Positions 9,183 through 18,128 are shown, numbered from the stretch's first letter. The stretch: DNA of 64,000 nt from Silicimonas sp. (GCA_022820365.1 JAJEFO010000006.1:1-64000); one strand, 5' to 3'. Numbers and translations are program-made. Notes: generated from the letters alone by a model not told the origin.

Positions 9183-10064
9183 CTACCCGCCGGCAAGAAA
9201 TGCCTCGACGGCGTCATGCGTGACCTCGGAACGCCGGTCAATGGGGGCGGATACAAGCAACCCAGCGGCAGCCTGGGCGAAACGCAGCGCCGACTTGAGC
9301 GAATCGCCTGCAATGATTCGGGCGGCAAGAGCGCCCGTGAACATGTCCCCTGCCCCATGCGTGCTCACGACCCTGATTGAAATTGCCGGATGATGTGTCA
9401 TCTGGCCGTTCTCCAACAATATCGCGCCATTGGCACCTTGGGTCAAGATAACGGCACCCCGCACCATGCCGGCGAGAGCGGTCAGGGCGGCTTCCGGATC
9501 GTGGTGCCCTGTCAGACCTTCAGCTTCGATGAGGTTCACGATCAACACGTCGACCCGCTCCGCCAACTCGACGGGAAGCCGGCGCGCCGGCGCGGCATTT
9601 GCAATCAGCAAGGAGTCCGGCGGCAGACGGGCAGCAAACGCAAGATTTGCGGCCTCGGGAATTTCATTTTGGAGAAGACCTGCCAGCGGCGGTTCCCGCC
9701 ACGAAATATCACCGTCATTTTCAAGATTGGCGCCCGGTACGATGACGGCGCCGTATTCGCCCGTGGGCAGCGAGATCGCGACGCTCATTCCGGTGGGCGC
9801 GTCAGTCTCCAGAACAAGCGAATGCTCGACACCCGCCGCATCCATCGCAGCGCGAATCGTCTCCGCTGCAATGTCCCGCCCGACCCGTCCGGCCATAGCG
9901 ACCTGTGCACCCATCCGCGCAGCGGCAAGAGCCTGGTTACCGCCCTTGCCCCCGAAGCGGTAATCGACGCGCGTGCCAGGAAGTGTTTCATCCAGCCTCG
10001 GCATGCGCGGTGCATCCACGACGACATCATGGTGCAACGCACCAAGAACGACGATCCCGCTCAT
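9183..10064 (-). CDS. Ribokinase-like PfkB-family sugar kinase
   Basis: This 293-residue cytoplasmic kinase carries the N-terminal substrate signature FGGKGGNQALAAARMG (about residues 37-52) and the C-terminal THGAGDMFTGAL motif near residue 237 containing the catalytic Asp. Length and motifs fit ribokinase. The usual D-T of DTxGAGD reads S-T-H here. Its ATG overlaps the stop of the upstream TIM-barrel gene as ATGA, so the two are translationally coupled. A 63-bp gap separates it from the BtpA-like gene. The substrate is probably a pentose or related sugar. Confidence 0.9.
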   Translation of the reverse strand: MSGIVVLGALHHDVVVDAPRMPRLDETLPGTRVDYRFGGKGGNQALAAARMGAQVAMAGRVGRDIAAETIRAAMDAAGVEHSLVLETDAPTGMSVAISLPTGEYGAVIVPGANLENDGDISWREPPLAGLLQNEIPEAANLAFAARLPPDSLLIANAAPARRLPVELAERVDVLIVNLIEAEGLTGHHDPEAALTALAGMVRGAVILTQGANGAILLENGQMTHHPAISIRVVSTHGAGDMFTGALAARIIAGDSLKSALRFAQAAAGLLVSAPIDRRSEVTHDAVEAFLAGG

Positions 10065-11044
10065 TTGCCGTAGAGCGCGCGGGCAACGATGCGCTGGCTG
10101 AGTGCAGCATCCTGGCGGGCGATTGCCGCGGCAAGATCCCTGTTTGCGCGGAGCTTTCCTGCAATGGCGCGGAGTCGCTCGGCCATGTGGACGTTCGTCC
10201 GGACCTCTTCGACCGGGTCCAGTCCCGAGAGATCAGGGAACGTGTCGAAGTAGATCACGCCATCGTAGCCTATGCGGTCCAGTTCAACGAAGAGTTCGAC
10301 GGTTGCAACCGGGTGCACGGTGCCAACCATCAAGCCGTCATCGCGCTTGCCGTAGCCGTCGTTCAGATGAACACCCAGCAGACGGGAATGGCGCGCGACA
10401 AGACTCGCGGCATGGGCCGGCATTTCGTCAGCGTGGAGGACATGGGCAAAATCGAGCGTTACGCCGACATTGGGACGATCCAGCTCCTGCGTGGCGAGAA
10501 GCGTCGTCCCGACATCCGGCATCAGCGAATAGGCGCGCGGATCGTTCGGCTTGTACTCAATGGCGACATCTATCTCGCGATTGTGGTCGGCCACCTCGGC
10601 CATCGCCGAGATCGTGTCATCCCAAGCCCGCGCGTAGTCAACCTGAAAGGCGTAGTCGAACCCGTCCTGCCCCATCCAGAGCGTCAGCTGTCGGGCTCCT
10701 AGCCTGGCACATGTGTCGATCGCTTCACGCGTCTGATCGATGGCCTTTCGCCGAACTGCGGGATCAGGATTCGTATAGGCGCCAATGGCGAATTCAGGCT
10801 CTCCATAGTACCGCATCGCAAGACCATTTAGGCGCACTCCGTTTGCCGAAAGAGCGGCGCGCACCGAAGCCTCGTTTTCGGCAGAGACATGATCGGGAAA
10901 ATTGAGGTCGGCAGCGTCGAGCTTCCCGACACGAGCAACAAGTTCCAGCAGATGCGGCACGTCGCGCCGACCCGGCGGAAGCGCAGCCTTGAAAGCGTTC
11001 AGGCGTGCCGCATACCGCTGACGGTTCGACCGGACTCCGGGCAT
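10061..11044 (-). CDS. Sugar phosphate isomerase/epimerase-like TIM-barrel protein
   Basis: This 327-residue protein resembles the xylose-isomerase-like TIM-barrel family, which uses a divalent metal to interconvert sugars. Candidate metal ligands lie in VAIEYKPND (Glu, about residue 180), VTLDFAHV (Asp and His, about 213), HLNDGYG (His/Asp, about 245) and the late YFDTFPD region. It is the first gene of the minus-strand operon and faces the PEP-mutase-family gene across 336 bp. With two kinases downstream, it likely isomerises a sugar before or after phosphorylation. Confidence 0.85.
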   Translation of the reverse strand: MPGVRSNRQRYAARLNAFKAALPPGRRDVPHLLELVARVGKLDAADLNFPDHVSAENEASVRAALSANGVRLNGLAMRYYGEPEFAIGAYTNPDPAVRRKAIDQTREAIDTCARLGARQLTLWMGQDGFDYAFQVDYARAWDDTISAMAEVADHNREIDVAIEYKPNDPRAYSLMPDVGTTLLATQELDRPNVGVTLDFAHVLHADEMPAHAASLVARHSRLLGVHLNDGYGKRDDGLMVGTVHPVATVELFVELDRIGYDGVIYFDTFPDLSGLDPVEEVRTNVHMAERLRAIAGKLRANRDLAAAIARQDAALSQRIVARALYGK

Positions 11045-11380
11045 TGTCTCATCTCCTAACGCCGGCCAAGAAGGCTCGCCCGAAGGGGCATGCTAATTGG
11101 CAATGCCTCTGCTGCGCGACGCTGCATCGCGGGATAACCTGGATTGAGCCCCGCGATTCACGTCTGTAGCTCCGTGAACAATTTTCGTGTAACCAATCCC
11201 AGAACCCAAAGACCATCAACAAGAAAAGAACGTTTGGTACGCGGCCTCAAGTTGTCACTACCGCAATCGTTTGAGACTCTTCACGCTTGCCTGACGCATT
11301 CATTCAACGTCATTGACACGGATCCGCGACAAGGCCCATCGATTTCCGTCGGCGCAAAGCGCACACACGAAAGGAACATC
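11045..11380. promoter_or_regulatory. Divergent promoter region
   Basis: This 336-bp region separates the minus-strand sugar operon (start 11044) from the plus-strand PEP-mutase-family gene (start 11381). It contains an 8-bp inverted repeat ATCGCGGG/CCCGCGAT at 11126-11133 and 11150-11157. It must carry at least two promoters. Open frame continues upstream of 11381 but lacks coding character, so I treat it as non-coding. Confidence 0.4.
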
Positions 11381-12238
11381 ATGAGTGAAGTTCAGAAACG
11401 CAAAGGGACCGCGTTCAAGGACCTGCATTCCGCCGACGGGATTTTCGTGATGCCGAATGCCTGGAATGCAGGCGGCGCGCGGATGCTGGAAGCGGCAGGC
11501 TTTCCGGCCGTGGCAACCACGAGTGCGGGTATAGCCTTCTGTCTCGGGCTCCCCGACTACGAGGGAGCGCTCACCCGCGAGGCTGCACTGGACGAGACCT
11601 GTCGGATTGCCGGCGCCGTACGGATTCCGGTCAGCGCAGATGCAGAAAACGGCTACGGGCATGCACCGGAAGAGGTTGCCGAAACCATCCTCAGGGTGGC
11701 AGATACCGGCGCGATCGGCGCAAGCATCGAAGACTATTCGGCCAGCTTCGGTGTGGGCGGCCTGTACGAACGGCTCCTGTCTGTAGAGAGAATTGAGGCA
11801 GCGGTGGCCGCAGCCGCTTCCTTGTCGTTTCCCTTTACAGTGACCGCGCGGGCCGAGTGTTATCTCTCGGGACATCCGAACCCGTTCGAGGAGTCCGTGG
11901 CGAGGGCCGTTTCCTATCGCGACGCGGGGGCGGACTGCCTCTATGTGCCCGGTATCACCGACGCGGAAACCATCGGCAGGCTCGTGAATGAGGTCGAAGC
12001 CCCCGTCAACGTCGTCATGGGTCTCGCAGGCAGTCCGTTGAGCGTGACCCAGCTGGAAGACCTTGGCGTAAAGCGAGTCAGCATCGGCGGCTCGCTCGCT
12101 CGTGCCACCTTCGGGGTCATCCAGCGTGCCGCCGAGGAGATCCGCGACCGCGGCACCTTTTCTTTTTCTGACGGTCAGGTACCAGACGCTGAACTTTGCC
12201 GGTTTTTCGCCGGCCGACAAGAATTGTCCACGCCCTGA
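11381..12238 (+). CDS. Isocitrate lyase/PEP mutase family protein
   Basis: This 285-residue protein belongs to the PEP mutase/isocitrate lyase barrel superfamily, whose members cleave or form C-C or C-P bonds next to a carboxylate. It shows the family opening FVMPNAWNAGGARMLEAAGF (about residues 22-41), the metal-binding SADAENGYG (about 87-95), ASIEDYSASF (about 115-124) and TARAECYL. The lyase cysteine motif KKCGH is absent, so it is not a true isocitrate or methylisocitrate lyase; an oxaloacetate-decarboxylase or phosphonopyruvate-type role is possible. ATG 11381 has AAAGGA nine bases upstream. Confidence 0.85.
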   Translation: MSEVQKRKGTAFKDLHSADGIFVMPNAWNAGGARMLEAAGFPAVATTSAGIAFCLGLPDYEGALTREAALDETCRIAGAVRIPVSADAENGYGHAPEEVAETILRVADTGAIGASIEDYSASFGVGGLYERLLSVERIEAAVAAAASLSFPFTVTARAECYLSGHPNPFEESVARAVSYRDAGADCLYVPGITDAETIGRLVNEVEAPVNVVMGLAGSPLSVTQLEDLGVKRVSIGGSLARATFGVIQRAAEEIRDRGTFSFSDGQVPDAELCRFFAGRQELSTP

Positions 12239-12679
12239 GGGCACGCACTGATCCTGCTTCATCAACCACTGTCAGAGGCTCTCGGACGAGTTGATCTTGA
12301 TCACGTTGATTGCGCGACTTGCCGAGGCTCAATTGCATCCAAGTGCGTGCAAAACCGAACCGCGCCGATGAAGAGACGGCTTCGTCAGCGCTCCGACAGT
12401 GCACCCGCCTTGCCCGAAAATTCGGGTGACAACGGTGCAACTCCAAATCCCGGGCGAACGGGCGCACCCTCCCTGCAAGCTGCACTCATCGCTCGTCCGG
12501 ACTGAAGTCCCGATGGCACCGGATTGCAGAAGGCACTCCGGCCGCATGCAATCGGGATGGCTGAGACGAGCGACGATGGCCGCATGGACGCCTGCGAGAT
12601 TCGGCGCGCGAGGCGATGTTTGCGTGCGGGCGACGAAATTCCGGGGAAAGCTGCAAAATGCATCGCATAACTGCCCGAG
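12239..12679. other. Intergenic region without a supported gene
   Basis: These 441 bp separate two plus-strand genes. Several short open frames occur on both strands, with no ribosome binding site, codon pattern or family similarity that I recognise. The region likely contains the promoter for the phosphatidylcholine synthase gene. Confidence 0.4.
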
Positions 12680-13393
12680 ATGCGTCATGTAGATTTCATG
12701 ACGCCTCGGATAAACGCCTACCTAGTCCATCTGCTTACCGCATCCGGCGCAGTTTTTGCCATGCTCGCCCTTCTGGCGGCGGTAGAGGGCAACTGGGCCA
12801 CGATGTTCCTTTGGCTTCTCGTGGCTTTCGCGGTGGACGGACTGGACGGACCGCTCGCGCGTGCAACTCGGGTCACGGTCAACGCAAGGCGTCTCGACGG
12901 CTCGATCCTGGACGTGATCGTCGATTTCCTCACCTACGTCGTCATTCCCGCATTCGCCCTGTTTCATTCCGACCTGCTGCCGGGATGGACCGGTTGGGTG
13001 GCCATCATCGTGATCACCTTTCTTTCGGCGATCTACTTTGCCGACACCCGGATGAAGACGTCAGACAATTCCTTCAACGGTTTCCCGGCCTGCTGGAACA
13101 TGGTTGTTCTGGTTCTCTTTGCCATCAAGCCCGATTTCTGGATCAGCCTGACGCTGGTCGTTGCCTTGGCCGTGGCCATGCTCTTGCCGATAAAGTTCGT
13201 GCATCCGTTCCGCACCGTAAGGTGGCGGGTCATCTCGTTGCCAATGGCATTTGCCTGGACGTTTTTCGCAGGATGGGCCGCCTGGGTGGATTTCGACCCC
13301 GAAAGCTGGGCGCACTGGGGCCTGATCATCACGACGGTATGGCTGCTGTTCGCGGGCGTCGCGCAGCAAGCCCTGTATCGGGAAAGGCTTTGA
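12680..13393 (+). CDS. pcs: Phosphatidylcholine synthase
   Basis: This 237-residue membrane enzyme condenses CDP-diacylglycerol with choline to form phosphatidylcholine, a route found in rhizobia and other host- or algae-associated bacteria. The CDP-alcohol phosphotransferase motif is present in the Pcs spacing DG-x2-AR-x12-G-x3-D-x3-D at about residues 56-82. About eight hydrophobic segments follow the expected pattern. Two in-frame ATGs (12680 and 12698) are possible; neither has a strong ribosome binding site. It stands alone, followed 34 bp later by the convergent citrate synthase gene. Confidence 0.92.
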   Translation: MRHVDFMTPRINAYLVHLLTASGAVFAMLALLAAVEGNWATMFLWLLVAFAVDGLDGPLARATRVTVNARRLDGSILDVIVDFLTYVVIPAFALFHSDLLPGWTGWVAIIVITFLSAIYFADTRMKTSDNSFNGFPACWNMVVLVLFAIKPDFWISLTLVVALAVAMLLPIKFVHPFRTVRWRVISLPMAFAWTFFAGWAAWVDFDPESWAHWGLIITTVWLLFAGVAQQALYRERL

Positions 13394-13427
13394 TCCTCGC
13401 ACCGCCCGCAAGAGAGGGTGCGCGGGC

Positions 13428-14561
13428 CTACCTGTTCGCGAGCGGAACCCAGTCGCGAGGATCCGGTCCGTTGTAAAGGGTCAGCGGCCGGATCAGGATG
13501 TTGCCCCGCTTCTGCTCGAGGCACTGGATCACCCACCCCGGCATCCGCCCGATGGCGAAGATCGGCACGTAGAGATCCATGGGGATGCCGTGAAGCTGGT
13601 AGACAACGCCCGAATAGAAATCGACATTCACGTTCAGCCCGTGCCGCGCATACGGCTTCATCGCCTCGACCACCGCCTGCAGGATTTCGTACCATTCGGG
13701 CTGGCCCATTTCCTCGCCCAATTTTCTTACGCCGTCACGCATGTGCCGCGCACGCGGGTCCTCGGCTCGATAGACCCTGTGTCCAAATCCAGTCACCGGC
13801 TCCCTGTTCTTGCGCTTTTGTCGTACGTACTCGGCTGCATTTTCCGGGGCACCGATCTCCTCGACCATTTTCATGACGTCTTCGGCGGCTCCGCCATGGG
13901 CCGGGCCCGCGAGCGTGGCGAGCGCGGTCGTGATGGCGCCATGCATGTCCGCTTCCGTGCCAACCGTCACCCTTGCCGCGAACGAGGATGCGTTGGCGCC
14001 GTGCTCGGCGTGAAGGATGAAGTCCACGTCCGCGAGCCGTGCGGCGTCTTCCGAAGGTGTCTCGCCTTTGAGCATCCAGAGCCAGTTCCCGGCATGCCCA
14101 AGCGACGGATCAGGCTTCACCGGCTCGCGTCCCGACCGAATCGCGTGATGCGCGGCAATGATCATTGGCACCTGCGCAGTCAGGCGAATTCCGTTTTCAA
14201 GCATGCCATCCTCCGACGCATCCTGAGCACCGGATTCCAGCGCAGCCAGCGCGGATACAGCGGTGCGCAGCACGTTCATCGGATGGCCGTCGGAGGTTGC
14301 CCGAACTATGTCGATGATCTCGTCAGGCAGAACGCGCGAAGCCTTCAGCCTGGCGTCGAATTCCGCTAGCTCTTCTGCATTCGGCAACTCGCCCTTGATC
14401 AGCAGGTGAGCGACTTCCTCGAACGTCGCGTTGGTCGCCAAGTCGTCGATCGTGTATCCGCGGTAGTACAGGCGACCAGCCGCACCATCGATGTCCGACA
14501 CTGCCGAACGGTCGAAATGCACCCCCATGAGGCCACGGTTGATCTTCGGTGCTTCGGTCAT
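13428..14561 (-). CDS. Citrate synthase family protein (short type)
   Basis: This 377-residue enzyme condenses acetyl-CoA (or propionyl-CoA) with oxaloacetate. Catalytic residues are recognisable: His in ILHAEHGANASSF (about residue 189), His in TGFGHRVYR (about 260) and Asp in NVNVDFYSGVVY (about 318). The size is that of the short citrate/2-methylcitrate synthases rather than the roughly 430-residue proteobacterial housekeeping GltA. An AGGAGC lies 7 bp before the ATG. It is divergent from pta with only 30 bp between the starts. It could drain acetyl-CoA produced by the neighbouring Xsc/Pta pair into the TCA cycle. Confidence 0.9.
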   Translation of the reverse strand: MTEAPKINRGLMGVHFDRSAVSDIDGAAGRLYYRGYTIDDLATNATFEEVAHLLIKGELPNAEELAEFDARLKASRVLPDEIIDIVRATSDGHPMNVLRTAVSALAALESGAQDASEDGMLENGIRLTAQVPMIIAAHHAIRSGREPVKPDPSLGHAGNWLWMLKGETPSEDAARLADVDFILHAEHGANASSFAARVTVGTEADMHGAITTALATLAGPAHGGAAEDVMKMVEEIGAPENAAEYVRQKRKNREPVTGFGHRVYRAEDPRARHMRDGVRKLGEEMGQPEWYEILQAVVEAMKPYARHGLNVNVDFYSGVVYQLHGIPMDLYVPIFAIGRMPGWVIQCLEQKRGNILIRPLTLYNGPDPRDWVPLANR

Positions 14562-14591
14562 GTAGCTGCTCCTGATACGGCAGGGGAATTG

Positions 14592-15467
14592 ATGATGAAT
14601 GCTCTCGAAAGGTCCTTCGAAACGGCAAAGGCAAGGAACGCGCGAATCGTCATGCCGGAGATTTCGGAAGACGAACGCATGCGCGACGCAGCCGACCGGC
14701 TTGTCGTCGGCGACCTTGCCACAACAGTGCAGCTTGCAGAACCGTCAGACGATCTCGCGGAAGCGATTGTCAAGAATCGGGGGGTCAAGCCCGCACTCGC
14801 GCGTCGCATGATCGGCAAGCCGCTTGTTCGCGCTGCGGCGATGGTTGCGGTCGGCGAGGCGGATGTCCTGGTCGCAGGCGCGCTGGCTCCAACCCGGCGC
14901 GTGATCGAAGCTGCGTCCCTTGCGATAGGGCTTGCCGACGGAATCCAGCAGCCTTCATCCTTCTTTCTCATGTCCTTCCCCAGGGGGCGTGAGATGATAT
15001 TCGCGGACTGCGCAGTCGCCGTGGATCCGGACGCAAGCGAGCTTGCAGGAATCGCGCGCAGTTCCGCCGCCTCGGCGCAGGCGCTTCTGGGCGACGCAAG
15101 AGTGGCGTTTCTCTCGTATGCTACAGGCACAAGCGGCACGGGTCGCTCGGTTGAGAAGGTCGCTGCGGCGACGGAGGCTGCGCAAGCTGCAGGCTTGGCA
15201 GCGATCGGTCCCGTGCAGGCCGACACCGCCCTGAATCCAGAAATTGCAGAGCGCAAGGGATCCGGTGCCGGCGATGCAAACGTCTTGGTCTTCCCTACCC
15301 TTGACGCCGGCAACATCGGATACAAGCTCGTGCAGGAACTGGCCGGGGCGCAGGCAATAGGGCCAGTCCTGCAAGGCTTTCGAAGACCGGTCTGTGACTT
15401 GAGCCGTGGCGCAACCGTGGATGACATCGTTGCGGCCACCGTCATCTCGATTGCGCTCGGAACCTGA
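14592..15467 (+). CDS. pta: Phosphate acetyltransferase (short)
   Basis: This 291-residue cytoplasmic enzyme converts acetyl phosphate and CoA to acetyl-CoA. It shows RIVMPEISEDERM near the N-terminus, ADVLVAGALAPT (about 90-101), the SGTGRSVEKV region (about 181) and the characteristic GDANVLVFPTLDAGNIGYK near residue 229. It is about 30 residues shorter than usual Pta proteins (roughly 320-330 aa), with the shortening between the first strand and the ADVLVAGA block. The start is ATG 14592 after GGCAGGGGAA. In organisms degrading sulfonates, Pta handles the acetyl phosphate made by Xsc, which is encoded convergently next door. Confidence 0.88.
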   Translation: MMNALERSFETAKARNARIVMPEISEDERMRDAADRLVVGDLATTVQLAEPSDDLAEAIVKNRGVKPALARRMIGKPLVRAAAMVAVGEADVLVAGALAPTRRVIEAASLAIGLADGIQQPSSFFLMSFPRGREMIFADCAVAVDPDASELAGIARSSAASAQALLGDARVAFLSYATGTSGTGRSVEKVAAATEAAQAAGLAAIGPVQADTALNPEIAERKGSGAGDANVLVFPTLDAGNIGYKLVQELAGAQAIGPVLQGFRRPVCDLSRGATVDDIVAATVISIALGT

Positions 15468-15661
15468 CTGGAAACCTTTTCTGAAGGTGCCGAAGCTAAC
15501 GCACCTGCATGCCTGAACACTGCCGTCTGCCGGCCAGTGCATGGCATCAACAAGGTAGACATTGCCTGCAATGGCTCCTCCCTTTTGCCCATTGCCATGC
15601 GAGTGCAGGGCCGCCGCAGCGCCCGCAGGACGGGGCACGGCCCCGCCTTGCCTCCCGGCGC
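15468..15661. terminator. Convergent pta/xsc intergenic region with GC hairpin
   Basis: The 194-bp space contains CGGGGC-ACG-GCCCCG at 15631-15645, a 6-bp perfect stem with a 3-base loop, close to the xsc stop codon. No T-run follows on either strand, so it is only a candidate for terminating one or both convergent transcripts. Confidence 0.35.
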
Positions 15662-17434
15662 CTACTCCGCTGCCATATCGGCGGAGTCGACCCCAGCCAC
15701 CTCGACCGGCCTTTTCATCGCGTCCCGACGGAAAGGCTCTCCGAGTTCCTGGTTGATCATTGCCTCGATCAAGGTGGTCTTGCCGCCTTTCATCTGGTCC
15801 TCGATCGCCTGGTTCAACGCGGCAGTGAGTTCGTCCATGTTCCATGCCACGACGCCTTTGAGCCCGCAGGCCTTGGCGATTCCAGCATATGAGACGTCCT
15901 CGTCCAGTTCGGTGCCAACGAAATTGTCATCGTACCAGAGGGTCGAATTCCGCTTTTCCGCGCCCCACTGGTAGTTTCGGAAAACAATCTGCGTGATCGC
16001 CGGCCATTCGCTGCGCCCGATCGCCGTCAGCTCGGTCACCGCGATGCCGAATGCACCGTCGCCGGCGAAGCCAACAACGGGCACGTCTGGGCAGCCGATC
16101 TTGGCGCCTATGATGGCGGGCAGACCGTACCCGCAGGGACCGAAAAGGCCGGGCGCAAGATATTTTCGACCTTCGTCGAAGTCCGGATACGCGTTGCCGA
16201 TGGCGCAGTTGTTGCCAATGTCCGAAGAAATGATCGCGTGACGCGGCAGTGCGGCCTGGATGGCCCTCCATGCCATGCGCGGGCTCATCCAGTCGGGTTT
16301 GGCCGCACGCGCCCTCTCGTTCCAGGTCGTGCCCGGATCGTCATCCTCGTGATCCATGGAGGCAAGTTGCTGCGCCCATGCCGACTTGGTGGTTGCGATC
16401 GTGTTCCGGCGTTCTTCACGACCGTCGTCGCCCGCCGCATCGGAGAGCCTGGCAAGAATCCCCTTGGCGACCTTGGCGGCGTCACCGACGATGCCTACAG
16501 TGACCTTCTTTGTCAGCCCGATCCTATCGGGATTCATGTCGACTTGAATTATCTTCGCGTCCTTCGGCCAATAGTCGAGACCATAGCCAGGCAATGTCGA
16601 GAATGGATTGAGCCTGGTGCCTAGAGCGAGCACGACATCGGCCTGCTTGATGAGCTCCATGCCCGCTCTCGAGCCGTTGTAGCCAAGTGGACCCGCGAAA
16701 AGCGGATGGGAACCAGGGAAGGCGTCATTGTGCTGGTAGCCAACGCAAACCGGGGCGTCGAGCCGTTCGGCCAGCTCCTGCGACGCGGCGATGCCGTCTT
16801 CCGACAACACGACGCCGGCACCGTTGAGTATGACGGGGAACCGAGCCGAGGACAGGAGAGCGGCGGCTCGGGCCACAGCGTTCTCGCCGCCTGACGAGCG
16901 CTCGAATTCAATCGGTTCGGGCAGATCGATGTCGACAACCTGGGTCCACATATCTCGGGGGACATTTATCTGAGCCGGTGCCGAAGCGCGCTTAGCCTGC
17001 GCAATGACTCGGGCAAGGACCTCTGCCACCCGGGACGAGTCGCGCACCTCTTCCTGGTAGACAACCATGTCCTCGAAGAGCTTCATCTGCTCGACTTCCT
17101 GGAATCCGCCTTGGCCAATTGTCTTGTTTGCAGCCTGGGGAGTGACCAGGAGGAGCGGCGAGTGGTTCCAGTAGGCCGTCTTCACCGCGGTCACGAAATT
17201 GGTGATCCCGGGCCCGTTTTGCGCGATCATCATCGACATCTTGCCAGACGCACGCGTGTAGCCGTCTGCCATCATGCCGCCCGAACCTTCGTGCGCGCAG
17301 TCCCAAAACATGATGCCTGCCTTCGGAAAGAGATCCGAAATCGGCATGAAGGCCGATCCGATGATGCCGAATGCGTGGCGGATGCCATGCCTTTGGAGGG
17401 TTTTGACGAATGCTTCTTCGGTAGTCATCTTCAT
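15662..17434 (-). CDS. xsc: Sulfoacetaldehyde acetyltransferase
   Basis: This 590-residue thiamine-diphosphate enzyme converts sulfoacetaldehyde and phosphate to acetyl phosphate and sulfite. It has the three-domain layout of the acetolactate-synthase superfamily: the activating Glu in AHEGSGGMMADGY (about residue 47), and the ThDP/Mg motif beginning GDGAFGIAVTEL (about 450) and ending at NYQWGAEKRNSTLWYDDNF. Length and the block WGAEKRN match Xsc proteins. ATG 17434 is preceded by AGGGAGG. It is the terminal step of taurine, isethionate and sulfoacetate degradation, but no upstream enzyme or sulfite exporter of those routes is in the window, so these must lie elsewhere. Confidence 0.95.
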   Translation of the reverse strand: MKMTTEEAFVKTLQRHGIRHAFGIIGSAFMPISDLFPKAGIMFWDCAHEGSGGMMADGYTRASGKMSMMIAQNGPGITNFVTAVKTAYWNHSPLLLVTPQAANKTIGQGGFQEVEQMKLFEDMVVYQEEVRDSSRVAEVLARVIAQAKRASAPAQINVPRDMWTQVVDIDLPEPIEFERSSGGENAVARAAALLSSARFPVILNGAGVVLSEDGIAASQELAERLDAPVCVGYQHNDAFPGSHPLFAGPLGYNGSRAGMELIKQADVVLALGTRLNPFSTLPGYGLDYWPKDAKIIQVDMNPDRIGLTKKVTVGIVGDAAKVAKGILARLSDAAGDDGREERRNTIATTKSAWAQQLASMDHEDDDPGTTWNERARAAKPDWMSPRMAWRAIQAALPRHAIISSDIGNNCAIGNAYPDFDEGRKYLAPGLFGPCGYGLPAIIGAKIGCPDVPVVGFAGDGAFGIAVTELTAIGRSEWPAITQIVFRNYQWGAEKRNSTLWYDDNFVGTELDEDVSYAGIAKACGLKGVVAWNMDELTAALNQAIEDQMKGGKTTLIEAMINQELGEPFRRDAMKRPVEVAGVDSADMAAE

Positions 17435-17771
17435 TATGGCGCCCTCCCTATCGGACACGTGGGTTCTGTCGGGTCTGCCGCGGATTCGGCGGGATAGGCC
17501 CGCCGCGCGGGAATCAGGCAGCGTTTAGGGCAATTCCGCCCACAATGTCACGGGAATTCGCGCATTCCCTGCCTCATGCAAACAGCAGGACCGATGGTCT
17601 TGTTCGCTGAACGTGGCCCAGCGAACAACTGCTTCGAACAAGGGATGCAGATGCGCGACACATCTGCCATCCCACGCTGGCACTTGATCCGCAATTCAAT
17701 TTGACGGCTTGCAACCAGAGCTTTCCCAAGAGAAACAAATGGTTCAGTGTGCCGATACGGGGTGATGTCCA
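17435..17771. promoter_or_regulatory. xsc divergent promoter region with 9-bp inverted repeat
   Basis: This 337-bp region separates xsc (minus) from the small conserved gene at 17772. It contains a perfect inverted repeat TTGTTCGCT/AGCGAACAA at 17600-17608 and 17620-17628 with an 11-bp spacer, a good operator candidate for xsc. A second GAACAA half-site follows near 17634. No regulator gene is adjacent. Confidence 0.45.
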
Positions 17772-18128
17772 ATGTCTGAATTCTTGCCAAAGGAGGTTCG
17801 CGACGGTCTTGAACTTGCGCGCAAGCGATCCTCGCGCAGGCAAGGCCGGTTGAACGTCCGTGCCGGCGACAAGTGCGTTGCTGTACTGCGCTGCTGGGAG
17901 AGCGGGTTCGCGGTCGATGCCGAGAATGCGCAAGTCATGCGTGGGCTGGTCGACCTCTATGACGGCGGACGACACCTGTCGCAGTGCCTGATCGTGGCCT
18001 CTCGGGAAGACGCACGCGAGCGGGTGTATGAATTCAAGCGTGCGACTGCCGCCACCGAACGGGCGCCTCTTGACTACGAATGGCAATTCGAGCCGTTCGG
18101 CCTGATCACGCATAGACCAACGGTCTGA
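17772..18128 (+). CDS. Small conserved hypothetical protein (Rhodobacterales-type)
   Basis: This 118-residue soluble protein has no known function. It shows a basic N-terminal helix (ELARKRSSRRQGRL), then RAGDKCVAVLRCWESGFAVD and LRxLVDLYDG-type segments, ending with YEFKRATAATERAPLDYE. I recognise this pattern as a small protein common in Rhodobacteraceae genomes, which supports the taxonomic reading of the window, but that is from memory and not a search. ATG 17772 follows GGTGATGTCCA and has no strong ribosome binding site. It appears to be monocistronic. Confidence 0.75.
   Translation: MSEFLPKEVRDGLELARKRSSRRQGRLNVRAGDKCVAVLRCWESGFAVDAENAQVMRGLVDLYDGGRHLSQCLIVASREDARERVYEFKRATAATERAPLDYEWQFEPFGLITHRPTV

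Noticed and set aside
11126-11157. 8-bp inverted repeat ATCGCGGG/CCCGCGAT as operator of the divergent sugar operon
   Set aside because: The arms are short and GC-rich with a 16-bp spacer, and no second copy or regulator is nearby. Such repeats are expected by chance in GC-rich DNA.
11144-11380. N-terminal extension of the PEP-mutase-family protein
   Set aside because: There is a good ribosome binding site before ATG 11381, and the family's conserved region begins soon after it. The upstream residues look non-coding.
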